From Mycolicibacterium tokaiense (lineage in GTDB: Bacteria > Actinomycetota > Actinomycetes > Mycobacteriales > Mycobacteriaceae): DNA of 64,000 bases. Location of the stretch: contig NZ_AP022600.1 of assembly GCF_010725885.1 (NCBI RefSeq), forward strand, positions 5,518,001 through 5,582,000. Direction: 5' to 3'. The number at the start of each line of letters is the position of its first letter. Within the stretch, counting starts at the first letter, position 1. Positions 39,143 to 51,709 of the stretch are shown here, in pieces. A model generated the notes under the pieces. That model worked only from the letters and a program-made list of their open reading frames with translations, did no database searches and was not told the origin of the DNA. A program made the translations under genes and the position numbers.

Positions 39143-40615
39143 TTACCGGTCGGCGCCGGTCTTGTCGCCTCCCAGGATCTCGCCGTGCATGTCCTCCAGG
39201 GACACTCCCTTGGTCTCCATCACCCATCTCCAGACGAACAGGCCGGAGAGCACCGCGCACAGACCGTAGAAGCCGTAGGCCAGGCCGAGGTGGTCCCGCA
39301 GGCCCGGGAAGGTGACTGTGATCAGCCAGTTCGCGGCCCACTGACCGGCAGCGGCCAGCCCCAGTGCGGCGGCGCGGATGCGGTTGGGGAACATCTCGCC
39401 CAGCAGCACCCAGACCACCGGGCCCCAGGACATGCCGAACGCCACCACGAAGAGGTTGGCCGCGATCAGCGCGATGACGCCGGAGGCGCCGGGCAGGCTG
39501 GGATTGCCGTCGGGGCCCACGGTGGCGTTGGCGAAGATGACCGCCATGGTGATGAGGGTGACCGCCATGCCCGAGGAACCGATCAGCAGCAGCGGCTTGC
39601 GGCCGATCTTGTCGATCAGGGCAATGGCGATCAGGGTGGTCAACACGTTGATCACCGAGGTGATGACCGTGTAGATCGCGGACTCGTCGGCGCTGAAACC
39701 CACCGCCTGCCAGAGCACATTCGAGTAGTAGAAGATGACGTTGATGCCGACGAACTGCTGGAAGATCGACAGCCCCAGACCCACCCAGACGATCCCGTAG
39801 ATACCGCCGGTGGGTTTGCGCAAGTCCTTCCAGGACGGCTTGTCCTCGCGCTCCAGCGTCTCCTTGATGCGAGTGATGGTGATCTCGAGGTTCTTCTGAC
39901 CCAGCAGGCTGCTCAACACCCGGCGCGCTTCCGGGATCTTGTGGCTGGCCACCAGATAGCGCGGTGATTCGGGGATGGTGAACGCCAGTGCGCCGTAGAC
40001 GACTGCGGGGACGGCCATCACCAGGAACATCCACCGCCAGGCGTCCATCCCCAGCCACAGCGGTTCGTTGGGGCCCCCTGCCAGCCATTGCAACAGGTAG
40101 TTGACCGCGAAGGACAAGAAGATGCCCGACACGATGGCCAGCTGCTGCAGGGAGCCCAGCCGTCCCCGGATGGAGGGCGGTGAGGTCTCGGCGATGTAGG
40201 CGGGTGCGATCACCGAAGCGACGCCGACGCCGATGCCGCCGACAACCCGGAACACCACGATCGCCCACACCTCGTGGCCGAAGCCGGTGCCGAACGCGCT
40301 GATCAGGAAGAGCACCGCGGCGATCTTCATGACGGCGATGCGGCCGATCTTGTCAGCCAGCCGGCCGGCGGTCATCGCGCCGAGAGCGGCACCGAGCAGC
40401 GCGGACGCGACGGCGAAACCCAGTTCGGCGTTGCCGATGCCGAAGTCTTCCTGGATGGAATCCACCGCGCCGTTGATCACGGCGCTGTCGTAGCCGAAGA
40501 GCAGGCCACCCAGGGCAGCCACCGATGCTATTCGGATGGCGGTTTTCCCGGAGGAGAAGTCGGCGTCGGTTATGGCCGACGGAGTGTTGTCGACGGGACC
40601 ACCCTGACCAGCCAT
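39143..40615 (-). CDS. Sugar porter family MFS transporter
   Basis: A 490-residue, twelve-helix major facilitator of the sugar porter family. Family motifs are present: [12 protein letters not shown] between helices 2 and 3, PESPRYLV after helix 6, [12 protein letters not shown] between helices 8 and 9, and the [13 protein letters not shown] helix 7 motif found in D-xylose/glucose/galactose proton symporters. The ATG at 40615 with AAGAAGG upstream was preferred to an open frame reaching further back. It is next to a HAD phosphatase gene on the same strand, 90 bp away. Confidence 0.92.
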   Translation of the reverse strand: MAGQGGPVDNTPSAITDADFSSGKTAIRIASVAALGGLLFGYDSAVINGAVDSIQEDFGIGNAELGFAVASALLGAALGAMTAGRLADKIGRIAVMKIAAVLFLISAFGTGFGHEVWAIVVFRVVGGIGVGVASVIAPAYIAETSPPSIRGRLGSLQQLAIVSGIFLSFAVNYLLQWLAGGPNEPLWLGMDAWRWMFLVMAVPAVVYGALAFTIPESPRYLVASHKIPEARRVLSSLLGQKNLEITITRIKETLEREDKPSWKDLRKPTGGIYGIVWVGLGLSIFQQFVGINVIFYYSNVLWQAVGFSADESAIYTVITSVINVLTTLIAIALIDKIGRKPLLLIGSSGMAVTLITMAVIFANATVGPDGNPSLPGASGVIALIAANLFVVAFGMSWGPVVWVLLGEMFPNRIRAAALGLAAAGQWAANWLITVTFPGLRDHLGLAYGFYGLCAVLSGLFVWRWVMETKGVSLEDMHGEILGGDKTGADR

Positions 40616-40705
40616 GACCAACCTTCTTTCCGCAGCGTTGCGCAAAAGTGTTACCCACACGATTGCACAGTCACACCGTGAAATTGGCTGTATCGGGGCC
40701 CGGTT

Positions 40706-41374
40706 TCAGCCCAGCTTCGCGTGCACCGCCCGCAGCGCATCGACGTCCAACGACGTCAAGGACGTCGCGTGGTGGCGCCGCGGACTCACCGGTACCTCCA
40801 CGTCGTTGGGAATCACCAGGACCGGGCAGCCGGCGGTCTCCGCGGACAGCGTGCCGGTCACCGAATCCTCGACGGCCAGGCACTCGTTCGGGGTGAACCC
40901 CAGCAGTTGCGCGGCCCGCTGGTAGATGTCCGGCGCGGGTTTGCCGCGGGGCACCTCGTCACCGCACACGGTGACCGTAAAGTACTGGCGGCCAATGCTG
41001 TTGAGGGCCTTCTCGGCGAGATCGCGATAGGTGTTGGTCACCAGCGCCATCGGGACCTCCGCGGCCAGCAGCTCGTCGAGCAGCTCCCGGGCGCCGTCGC
41101 GCCACGGCAGACCCGAGGAGAACAGCTCGCCGGTGTAGGTGAACAGCCAGTCCATGGACTCGGCCATGGCCACGGGATCCGGCTCCAGGCCCAGATCGTC
41201 GTAGACGATGCGCATGACGCTGTGGCCGGACCCGCCGATGGTGGAGTCCCGCACCGCGGGGGTGAGCACCCCACCCATCCGTTCGTAGAGGGCGTGCATC
41301 GAGACATCCCACAGCTTTTCGGAGTCGACCAGTGTGCCATCCATGTCCCACAGCACTGCACGCATGGGCGTCAT
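40706..41374 (-). CDS. HAD-family hydrolase (beta-phosphoglucomutase-like)
   Basis: A 222-residue HAD-superfamily phosphatase. Motif I is WDMDGTLVDSE (the nucleophile and acid-base aspartates), motif II is LVTNT, and motifs III/IV are PRGKPAPDIY and AVEDSVTG. The four-helix cap between residues 15 and 80 fits subfamily IA (sugar-phosphate or beta-phosphoglucomutase-like). Starts at 41374 and 41365 are both possible. The beginning lies near a strong 14-bp inverted repeat. The substrate is probably a sugar phosphate, perhaps linked to the sugar porter downstream. Confidence 0.85.
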   Translation of the reverse strand: MTPMRAVLWDMDGTLVDSEKLWDVSMHALYERMGGVLTPAVRDSTIGGSGHSVMRIVYDDLGLEPDPVAMAESMDWLFTYTGELFSSGLPWRDGARELLDELLAAEVPMALVTNTYRDLAEKALNSIGRQYFTVTVCGDEVPRGKPAPDIYQRAAQLLGFTPNECLAVEDSVTGTLSAETAGCPVLVIPNDVEVPVSPRRHHATSLTSLDVDALRAVHAKLG

Positions 41375-41450
41375 TCTCTCATGCCGTTGCGCATCAACCA
41401 CATTCGACAGTCGCGCGATGATCCCGGTCACCCTCGCCGCCCCGGGGCGA

Positions 41451-41506
41451 CGAGATTCACACCACGGCGGCGCCGGGGCTAATTTTGCGCCCTGGTGTGA
41501 ATCTCG
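41451..41506. repeat. 14-bp perfect inverted repeat downstream of metH
   Basis: CGAGATTCACACCA at 41451-41464 is exactly complementary to TGGTGTGAATCTCG at 41493-41506, leaving a 28-base loop that contains a further short GGCGC/GCGCC pairing. It starts 15 bp past the metH stop codon on the transcript strand, so it may be the metH terminator or a mRNA 3'-end stabiliser. No U run follows. A dispersed palindromic element is the alternative. Confidence 0.7.
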
Positions 41507-41521
41507 ACCCGCGAAGGAAGT

Positions 41522-45253
<3,732 letters not shown>

Positions 45254-45257
45254 ATGC

Positions 45258-45360
45258 ACTCCTTCCTCAACGGAAGGCGTCCTTGACTCTGCCGAGCGTG
45301 GCGGACACCAGGGGCTGGTCGACCCCCCGACAACCGTTGCAACGCCTCTCGACCTCGACG
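45258..45360 (-). promoter_or_regulatory. Probable S-adenosylhomocysteine (SAH) riboswitch of metH
   Basis: On the metH transcript, GGUCGA (45354-45349) pairs with UCGACC (45322-45317) as helix P1, and AGGCGU (45347-45342) pairs with ACGCCU (45280-45275). Between and around these lie GCGUUGCAAC and GUCAAGGACGCCU, matching the conserved parts of the SAH riboswitch (GAGCGCUGC and CAAACGGCGCUC in the published aptamer). ACGCCU overlaps CCUUCC (45277-45272), which can alternatively pair with GGAAGG (45266-45261) containing the ribosome binding site. SAH binding would therefore free the site, consistent with an ON switch. Confidence 0.75.
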
Positions 45361-45450
45361 AGTCTAACCGGATTCCGCCGGTCGGTATTTCATTGCCGGG
45401 TCGCCGTGCCGAGTGGCGCCGCCACCTGACGCAGGCCTTACGCTGGACAG

Positions 45451-46332
45451 GTGGCACCCCGGGATCCGCGCAGCACCGATCTGCCGACGCTGCACAACAC
45501 CATCGTTGTGGCGGCGTTCGAGGGCTGGAACGACGCCGGCGACGCCGCCAGCGATGCGCTGGAGCACCTGGATGCCATCTGGGAGGCCGAGACCATCGTC
45601 GAGATCGACGACGAGTCGTACTACGACTACCAGGTGAACCGGCCGGTGATCCGCCAGATCGACGGCGTCACCCGTGAACTGGTCTGGCCGTCCATGCGCA
45701 TCTCACACTGCCGCCCGCCGGGCAGCGACCGCGACATCGTGTTGATGCACGGGGTCGAGCCCAACATGCGGTGGCGGACCTTCTGCGCCGAGCTGCTGGC
45801 GATCGCCGACAAGCTGAACGTCGACACCGTGGTGATCCTGGGCGCGCTGCTGGCCGACACGCCGCATACCCGGCCGGTCCCGGTGTCCGGGGCGGCCTAC
45901 TCCCCCGAGTCGGCGAAGTTCTTCGGACTCGAGGAAACCCGCTACGAAGGCCCCACCGGTATCGCCGGGGTGTTCCAGGACGCCTGCGTGACGGCCGGCA
46001 TCCCGGCCGTCACATTCTGGGCCGCAGTGCCGCACTACGTGTCGCAGCCGCCGAACCCCAAGGCCACGGTGGCGCTGCTGCGTCGGGTCGAGGACGTGCT
46101 CGACATCGAGGTGCCGCTGGCCGATCTGCCGGCCCAGGCCGAGGAGTGGGAGGAGGCGGTCACCGAGATGACCGCCGAAGACGAGGAGATCGCCGAGTAC
46201 GTCGCCTCACTGGAGCAGCGCGGCGACGCCGAGGTCGACATGAACGAGGTGATCGGCAAGATCGACGGCGACGCCCTGGCCGCCGAGTTCGAGCGCTACC
46301 TGCGCCGCCGCGGCCCGGGCTTTCGGGGCTGA
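45451..46332 (+). CDS. PAC2-family protein (Rv2125-like)
   Basis: A 293-residue PAC2 family member, the fold related to archaeal/eukaryotic proteasome-assembly chaperone 2. Stretches [33 protein letters not shown] [11 protein letters not shown] and [12 protein letters not shown] are family landmarks. The GTG at 45451 starts the conserved region. In actinobacteria that carry a proteasome this protein is conserved next to metH, yet a link to the 20S proteasome has not been established; it is inference only. It is divergent from metH and shares its 197-bp upstream region. Confidence 0.88.
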   Translation: MAPRDPRSTDLPTLHNTIVVAAFEGWNDAGDAASDALEHLDAIWEAETIVEIDDESYYDYQVNRPVIRQIDGVTRELVWPSMRISHCRPPGSDRDIVLMHGVEPNMRWRTFCAELLAIADKLNVDTVVILGALLADTPHTRPVPVSGAAYSPESAKFFGLEETRYEGPTGIAGVFQDACVTAGIPAVTFWAAVPHYVSQPPNPKATVALLRRVEDVLDIEVPLADLPAQAEEWEEAVTEMTAEDEEIAEYVASLEQRGDAEVDMNEVIGKIDGDALAAEFERYLRRRGPGFRG

Positions 46333-46361
46333 CTCACGGCTCGGGGGGGTACGCGGTGCCG

Positions 46362-47681
46362 CTACTCGACTTTCTCCGGTTCGGGTGCCTGCCACGTGCC
46401 GTCGAGCGCATCCGGCTGGGGCCAGTACAGCCGTAGGACCAGGCGGAAGGGGCCTGCCGGGGCCGGCAACCAGTTGGCCTCCCGCGCAGCACCCGGTGAG
46501 TCATGTTGCACCGCAAGGGTGTAAGCACCGTCAGGATCGGCGACCAGGCCGGGCAGCATCGACGAGTTGATCAAGTAGCGCCCGATGGGGTTGTCCACCA
46601 GCAGACTCTGCGGCATCTGGTACATCGTCAGCGACCAGAAGGCATTGACCGGCGGCAGCTGGTGGGGCGCAAAACGGTAGGTATAGCGGTTGGCGCCGGT
46701 GAGCGGGGCGCCGGCGGCGTCGACGTCGGTGGCGGGATAGACGGCCTCCTGCGCGGTGTTGCCGTAGATGCCGAGGACTGCGCCGGCCATCCGGTACAGG
46801 TACTTGTCGCCCATCTGCTCCGGGGATCCGAAGAGGTCGGCTGAGCTCACCTTTCCGGTCTGCAGTTGTTCTTTCTGGAACGCCTGCAGCTCGGTCCAGG
46901 CGTCGGCCATGCCATCTTCGACCTCGGCACGCAACTCGGGGGTGAGCGCGTCGGCCTGGAAGTCCCCGCCGGGTCGGATGCCGAGGGGAGCGAAGCGGGC
47001 CAGCAGATCCTGTTCGCCCCGGCGCCCGGGTGCGAATTGCATGGCGAAGTCCAGGATCTCGAAGAATTGTGGTGAGGTCTTCTGCTGCTCCGGACTCAAC
47101 GGCGGCACGAAGTCGATGGGCGGCGCCGGGGCGGGCGGCGGCTGGACCAGGTACGCGGACAACGGTTCGACGAGGTATCCGGCCTGGATCTTCTGCACCT
47201 CGGTGAGGTCCGACGGCCCGAACAGCTGGGTGCGGTAGATGACCAAGGCCAGCTCGGTGTCGGAGCGGATCACCTCGTTGATGCCCTCGGGGGTGTCACC
47301 CTGCCAATTCGGGCCCGCAAGAAGGTATCTGCCGCCGCTGTTGCCGGTGGTGCGGCTGCCCACGTAGGCGATGTTGGCGGTGTAGCCGTCGACGAACTGC
47401 AGTGAGTAGTAGCGATCCCGGGCGATCGGCGGCACGGTCAGCACCAGCGGTTCGGCCCGCAGGTCTGCGCCGAGCATCGAATACGGGGTGTCGGAGTTGG
47501 GTGTCTGAATCGCTGTGTCCTGCGGGGTGAACAGCCTGGCTGTACTGTGCACCCGGTTCCATGGGCCTTTGTACTCGGGCCCCTCCCCGTCGGCGAAATA
47601 GGAGTACATGATGCGGTAGTTGTCGACGATCGGAAACCCGTAGATATAGGCCTCGGCGGCGGTGGCGCGGGCGTGTTCCAT
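46362..47681 (-). CDS. DUF1254/DUF1214 domain protein
   Basis: A 439-residue protein with the DUF1254 domain (about 10-140; AYIYGFPIVDNYRIMYSYF, TPNSDTPYS) and DUF1214 domain (about 290-430; FWSLTMYQMPQSLLVDNPIGRY). Proteins of this family are often exported and have no established reaction; no signal peptide is seen here. The ATG at 47681 was chosen for homology; the upstream frame overlaps the hairpin element. It is 85 bp after mshC on the same strand. It occupies the place where M. tuberculosis carries a PE_PGRS gene next to the PAC2 gene (recalled). Confidence 0.88.
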   Translation of the reverse strand: MEHARATAAEAYIYGFPIVDNYRIMYSYFADGEGPEYKGPWNRVHSTARLFTPQDTAIQTPNSDTPYSMLGADLRAEPLVLTVPPIARDRYYSLQFVDGYTANIAYVGSRTTGNSGGRYLLAGPNWQGDTPEGINEVIRSDTELALVIYRTQLFGPSDLTEVQKIQAGYLVEPLSAYLVQPPPAPAPPIDFVPPLSPEQQKTSPQFFEILDFAMQFAPGRRGEQDLLARFAPLGIRPGGDFQADALTPELRAEVEDGMADAWTELQAFQKEQLQTGKVSSADLFGSPEQMGDKYLYRMAGAVLGIYGNTAQEAVYPATDVDAAGAPLTGANRYTYRFAPHQLPPVNAFWSLTMYQMPQSLLVDNPIGRYLINSSMLPGLVADPDGAYTLAVQHDSPGAAREANWLPAPAGPFRLVLRLYWPQPDALDGTWQAPEPEKVE

Positions 47682-47700
47682 ACCAGAAAGCGTGGCACGC

Positions 47701-47758
47701 CGAGCGTGCGTTTCTGTACGCCGAGATCGGCGTGTTGCCGTACAGACGCGCACGCTCG
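47701..47758. repeat. Long hairpin element between mshC and the DUF1254 gene
   Basis: CGAGCGTGCGTTTCTGTACG (47701-47720) pairs with 47739-47758; the arms match at 18 of 20 positions, with an 18-base loop that includes a CCGA/TCGG dyad. It lies 8 bp after the mshC stop on the transcript strand, so it may terminate mshC transcription. Its length and the two compensated mismatches recall dispersed palindromic elements in mycobacterial genomes. Confidence 0.75.
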
Positions 47759-47766
47759 CCGGGAGG

Positions 47767-49005
47767 TCAGAGTTTGATGCCCAGCAGAGCGTCGACGGCG
47801 GTCGCCACCAGCTGCGGCGCCCGGCCGTCGTGGCCCCCGAATTCGAGCGCGTCGGCGACCCAGCCGTCAAGGGCAGCAAGCGCTTTCGGGGTGTCCAGAT
47901 CGTCGGCCAGATAGCGGCGCACGCGGGCCACCACGTCCGCGGCGTCCGGGCCGGCCGGCAGCGCCGTGGCCGCCCGCCAGCGGGAGAGCCGATCCACAGC
48001 CGTGGCGAGCACCTCCGGACTCCAGAACCGGTCGTCGCGGTAGTGACCGGCGAACAGCCCCAACCGGATCGCGCCGGGGTCGACTCCCTCGGCGCGCAGC
48101 CGCGACACCAGGACCAGATTGCCGCGGCTCTTGGACATCTTGTGGCCGTCCCAGCCGATCATCCCGGCGTGCACGTAGTGCCGGGCGAAGCGACGCTCAC
48201 CGGTCACCGATTCGGCGTGTGCGGCGGAGAACTCGTGGTGCGGGAACACCAGGTCGCTGCCGCCGCCCTGGACGTCGAGTCCGGTTCCGATGCGGCTCAA
48301 CGCAATTGCGGCGCACTCGATGTGCCATCCGGGACGGCCGGGACCGAAGGGCGACGGCCAGGCCGGCTCACCGGCGCGCTCGGCCCGCCACATCAGCGCA
48401 TCCAACGGGTCCGCCTTACCCGGGCGGTCGGGGTCACCGCCGCGTTCGGCGAACAGCGTCAGCATCGTCTCGCGATCGAACCCGGACTCGTAGCCGAACT
48501 GCGCGGTGGCGTCGGCGCGGAAGTACACATCCGGGTAGCGGGGGTCGTCCACCACGTAGGCCGCGCCGGAGGCCAACATCTTCTCCACCAGCTCCACCAC
48601 CTCGCCGATGGCCTCGGTGGCGCCGATGTAATCACGGGGCGGCAGCACCCGCAGCGCGGCCATGTCGTCGCGGAACAACTGGGTCTCGCGGTCCCCCAGC
48701 TCACGCCAGCCGATGCCGTCGCGGTCGGCGCGCTCGAACAGCGGGTCGTCGATGTCGGTGATGTTCTGCACGTAGTGCACCCGGTGGCCGGCATCCAGCC
48801 ACAGCCGGTACACCAGATCGAAGGTCAGATAGGTGGCGGCGTGACCCAGATGGGTGGCGTCGTACGGCGTGATGCCGCACACGTACATGGTGGCGGTGTC
48901 CCCCACCGCAACCGGACGCACCTGCTGGTCGGCGGTGTCGAACAGACGCAGTGCGGGCCCCTGCCCGGGTAGTTGGGGAACCTCGTCGGCCGACCACGAT
49001 CGCAT
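47767..49005 (-). CDS. mshC: Cysteine:GlcN-Ins ligase MshC (mycothiol biosynthesis)
   Basis: A 412-residue enzyme that joins L-cysteine to 1-D-myo-inosityl-2-amino-2-deoxy-alpha-D-glucopyranoside using ATP, making the penultimate intermediate of mycothiol. It derives from cysteinyl-tRNA synthetase: Cys43 starts the zinc site ([17 protein letters not shown], with the HIGH-like HLGH), and KMSKSRGN is the second ATP loop. The tRNA anticodon-binding part of a true synthetase is absent, as the C-terminal domain is short (about 100 residues). The next gene upstream on the same strand is cysQ (38 bp), giving a sulfur-metabolism cluster. Confidence 0.97.
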   Translation of the reverse strand: MRSWSADEVPQLPGQGPALRLFDTADQQVRPVAVGDTATMYVCGITPYDATHLGHAATYLTFDLVYRLWLDAGHRVHYVQNITDIDDPLFERADRDGIGWRELGDRETQLFRDDMAALRVLPPRDYIGATEAIGEVVELVEKMLASGAAYVVDDPRYPDVYFRADATAQFGYESGFDRETMLTLFAERGGDPDRPGKADPLDALMWRAERAGEPAWPSPFGPGRPGWHIECAAIALSRIGTGLDVQGGGSDLVFPHHEFSAAHAESVTGERRFARHYVHAGMIGWDGHKMSKSRGNLVLVSRLRAEGVDPGAIRLGLFAGHYRDDRFWSPEVLATAVDRLSRWRAATALPAGPDAADVVARVRRYLADDLDTPKALAALDGWVADALEFGGHDGRAPQLVATAVDALLGIKL

Positions 49006-49042
49006 GGATCGACTCTATCGGTGACCGGCGTTGCGCCCGGTT

Positions 49043-49810
49043 TCAGCCCGCCAACCGCATGGCACCGAGCAGCACGTCAGCCAGTTCGGGCCGGCAGAAC
49101 AACAAGTCGGGCAGGTAGGGATCCTCGCGGTTGTAGAGCATCGGCGAGCCGTCGATGCGGGAGGCGTGCAGGCCCGCGGCGAGCACCACCCCCGCGGGGG
49201 CGGCGGAATCCCACTCCCACTGACCACCGGCGTGGATGTAGGCGTCGACGTCGCCGCGCACCACCGCCATCGCCTTGGCGCCGGCCGAGCCGATGGGCAC
49301 CATCTCGAAGTCCACCTGCTCGGCGATCCGGTACAACACCCGCGGCGGGCGATGGGTGCTCGCCGTGATGCGGATGGGCCCGGCCTTCGTGCGGGGACCG
49401 GCGGTCACGGTGTCAGTGCGGTAGACCTCGCCGCGGGCGGGCAGCGCCACGGCCGCGTCGGTGATCCGGCCGTCCCGGCCGCCGGTGCGTTGCCACAGGG
49501 CCACGTGCACAGCCCAGTCGGCGCGGCCGGGCAACGAGTACTCGCGCGTGCCGTCCACGGGGTCGATGATCCACACCCGGTCTGCCGCCATGCGGCGCGA
49601 GATGTTGTCGTGAGCTTCCTCACTGAGCACCGCGTCATCGGGGCGTTCGTCACGCAACCGGCGCAGCAGCAGCGTGTTGGCGCGGCTGTCGCCTTCGTCG
49701 CCCAGTGACCACGGGTAGTCGAATCCCACCTCGTCGCGCAGCGCGAGCAGCAGTTTTCCCGCGTCCTGCGCCAGGTCGGCTGCCAGCGCCGCGTCGGTCT
49801 GAGGGGTCAC
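49043..49810 (-). CDS. cysQ: 3'-phosphoadenosine 5'-phosphate/PAPS phosphatase CysQ
   Basis: A 255-residue member of the inositol-monophosphatase superfamily matching mycobacterial CysQ (Rv2131c), which dephosphorylates PAP(S) and fructose-1,6-bisphosphate or inositol-1-phosphate in vitro. The Mg/Li-binding motifs are [18 protein letters not shown] and WEWDSAAP. The GTG at 49810 begins the conserved N-terminus. It lies 38 bp before mshC and links sulfate assimilation with mycothiol cysteine supply. A lipoprotein gene diverges 39 bp upstream. Confidence 0.94.
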   Translation of the reverse strand: MTPQTDAALAADLAQDAGKLLLALRDEVGFDYPWSLGDEGDSRANTLLLRRLRDERPDDAVLSEEAHDNISRRMAADRVWIIDPVDGTREYSLPGRADWAVHVALWQRTGGRDGRITDAAVALPARGEVYRTDTVTAGPRTKAGPIRITASTHRPPRVLYRIAEQVDFEMVPIGSAGAKAMAVVRGDVDAYIHAGGQWEWDSAAPAGVVLAAGLHASRIDGSPMLYNREDPYLPDLLFCRPELADVLLGAMRLAG

Positions 49811-49849
49811 CTGCCCAGTATCCCCGGTGCAGCTGCCACGATTGACACC

Positions 49850-50320
49850 GTGGCAACGCTGGGGCGGGTCGGCTGGGCGGAAGTGGGCGTGTGCGCCCTG
49901 ATGGTGGCGGGGTGCGCCGGGGAACCGGAACCGCGGTCGCTGGAGGGCACCAGCTGGCGCCTGGTCCAGGTCGAATCGAACAACGACGCCGACGGCGTGA
50001 CGCCGGTGCCGGAGCCAGCGGCGTACACGGTCTCCTTCGGCGAGGGCGGGCAGGCCACCTTCGAGCTGGACTGCAACACGGGAACGGGTATCTACGACGC
50101 GACGCCCACCGGCGACGGCGAGACCGGCACGCTGACGTTCGGCACCATCGCCGTCACCGAGATGGGCTGCCCGCCGTTGTCACCGGATCAGCCGTCACTC
50201 GACCAGGAGGTGGGCGCGGCGCTGCCGAGTGTGCGGGGCTACCGCTTCATCGACGACCGACTGCACATGTCGCTGATGTTCGACGGGGGCATCCTGAGCT
50301 GGGAACCGCTGCAGTCCTAG
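49850..50320 (+). CDS. META-domain lipoprotein (HslJ-like)
   Basis: A 156-residue lipoprotein: the signal peptide ends at the lipobox LMVAGC with Cys22, and the mature part holds a META/DUF306-like domain ([14 protein letters not shown] at the start, CNTGTGIY, and [10 protein letters not shown]). This is the pattern of HslJ-type proteins, whose bacterial role is unclear. The GTG at 49850 is divergent from cysQ. The final codons overlap the convergent SCO1664-type gene by 4 bp. Confidence 0.85.
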   Translation: MATLGRVGWAEVGVCALMVAGCAGEPEPRSLEGTSWRLVQVESNNDADGVTPVPEPAAYTVSFGEGGQATFELDCNTGTGIYDATPTGDGETGTLTFGTIAVTEMGCPPLSPDQPSLDQEVGAALPSVRGYRFIDDRLHMSLMFDGGILSWEPLQS

Positions 50321-51120
50321 AAGGCCGGCCAGGGAATCGGGCGTCTGCGGTCCGGGGTGGGCATCACCGGGTTCTCCAGCATCTCGGTGGCCCGCACGCC
50401 CAGTGCCACCACCTCGGTCTCGGTGATGTGCTGGGCCAGTTGGTTTCCGAAGTCACCGTCGACGGCATCGACGAGGCGGGCCACGGCCTCGAGTGCGTCG
50501 TCGTCGACGGGTTTACCCGCCCAGCCCCAGAGCACGGTGCGCAGCTTGTCCTCGGTGTGCAGGCACAGCCCGTGGTCCACCCCGTAGACGCGGCCGTCGA
50601 CGCCATCCAGGATGTGCCCGCCTTTGCGGTCGGCGTTGTTGACCAGCACGTCGAACACCGCGACCAGCTGCAGGCGGGCGTCGTCGGCGTGGATCAGCAG
50701 CACGTCGTCGCCGGCGTAGTCCTGCGCCCGCAGCACCGGCAGGTATCCGGCGGGCAGGTGCTCGACCGGGCACAGATCCACCAGGTCCGGAACCCGGGGC
50801 TGCTCGTCCTCGGGTTCCTCGGGTTGGTCCACCCACAGCTGACACATCCCCGGGCCCGCGGGTCCGTCGCGAATGATGGTGTGCGGCACGATGTTCCAGC
50901 CCAGCTGAGCCGAGACCAGGTAGGTGGCCAGCTCCCGGCCGGCCAGGGTGCCGTCGGGGAAGTCCCACAGCGGCTGCTCCCCCGCCACGGGCTTGTAGAC
51001 GCAGTGCGCGGTGTCGCCGTCGAAGGCGGCTTCACACAGAAAGGTCGCATTGCTGGCCGAGCGGATGCGCCCGAGAACCGTCAGCTCCCCGTGTACCAGG
51101 ACGTCAGGGGGTGGGGTCAT
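50317..51120 (-). CDS. SCO1664-family protein (Rv2133c-like, PI3/PI4-kinase-like fold)
   Basis: A 267-residue actinobacterial protein of the SCO1664 family. The CVYKPVAGEQPLWDFPDGTLAGRE stretch resembles the lysine-containing nucleotide-binding strand of PI3/4-kinase-like enzymes; DVLVNNADRKGGHIL has the catalytic-loop DxxxxN pattern; and VDHGLCLH is a possible metal-binding DHG motif. A phosphotransferase or AMPylation-type activity would be consistent. It overlaps the DUF3090 gene by 17 bp, a fixed pair in actinobacteria that also sits near mshC. No experimental function is known to me. Confidence 0.85.
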   Translation of the reverse strand: MTPPPDVLVHGELTVLGRIRSASNATFLCEAAFDGDTAHCVYKPVAGEQPLWDFPDGTLAGRELATYLVSAQLGWNIVPHTIIRDGPAGPGMCQLWVDQPEEPEDEQPRVPDLVDLCPVEHLPAGYLPVLRAQDYAGDDVLLIHADDARLQLVAVFDVLVNNADRKGGHILDGVDGRVYGVDHGLCLHTEDKLRTVLWGWAGKPVDDDALEAVARLVDAVDGDFGNQLAQHITETEVVALGVRATEMLENPVMPTPDRRRPIPWPAF

Positions 51121-51691
51121 CGTCTGACCCGAACAGTTCGGCGCGCTTGTATCCGTTGGTGCGCACGCAGATGTGGCCTTCGGGATCCAGCGGTTCCTCG
51201 CACAGCGGGCACGGCGGGCGGCCGGCCGAGATCACCCGGTTGGACCGGGTGGCGAACTGCCGGGCCGACTCCGGGGTGAGGAACACCCGTACCGCGTCCG
51301 GCCCGTCCTCGGCGTCGTCGAGCACCACGGAGGCGTCGAATTCGGTGTCGGTGACGGCCAACAGCTCCACCACAACGGTCTGCGCGTCGGAATCCCAGCC
51401 CAGACCCATGGTGCCCACCCGGAACTCGGCGTCGACGGGGGTGATCAGCGGGTTCAGATCCTCCACGGCGACGGTTTCCGGCGGCAGCGGCGTACCGAAG
51501 CGCCGGTTCACCTCCAGCAGCAGCGCATCGATCCGCTCGGCCAGGACGGCCACCTGCTGCTTCTCCAGGATCACCGACACCACCCGCGCGTCGTGCACCG
51601 CCTGCAGATAGAACGTGCGGTTTCCGGGCTGCCCAACGGTCCCGGCGACAAAGCGGTCGGGAGTTCGGAAGACGTGAATTGCGCGCGCCAT
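51104..51691 (-). CDS. DUF3090 family protein (Rv2134c-like)
   Basis: A 195-residue actinobacterial protein. It starts MARAIHVFRTPDRFVAGTVG and ends with a CPLCEEPLDPEGHICVRTNGY zinc-ribbon-like motif (CxxC and a His/Cys pair) near residues 165-180. Function unknown. It overlaps the SCO1664-type gene by 17 bp, which couples the two. The histidine phosphatase ends 18 bp before it on the other side, in the same orientation. The conserved trio suggests a single pathway. Confidence 0.88.
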   Translation of the reverse strand: MARAIHVFRTPDRFVAGTVGQPGNRTFYLQAVHDARVVSVILEKQQVAVLAERIDALLLEVNRRFGTPLPPETVAVEDLNPLITPVDAEFRVGTMGLGWDSDAQTVVVELLAVTDTEFDASVVLDDAEDGPDAVRVFLTPESARQFATRSNRVISAGRPPCPLCEEPLDPEGHICVRTNGYKRAELFGSDDDPTP

Positions 51692-51709
51692 GACTACTCC
51701 AAAATACCG

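Noticed and set aside
41451..41506. The 14-bp inverted repeat as ends of an insertion sequence.
   Set aside because: Only 28 bases lie between the arms, with no transposase or flanking target duplication visible.
45254..45450. A cobalamin or SAM riboswitch upstream of metH.
   Set aside because: No cobalamin box or SAM-type three-way junction was found; the two short helices and joining sequences fit the SAH aptamer better.
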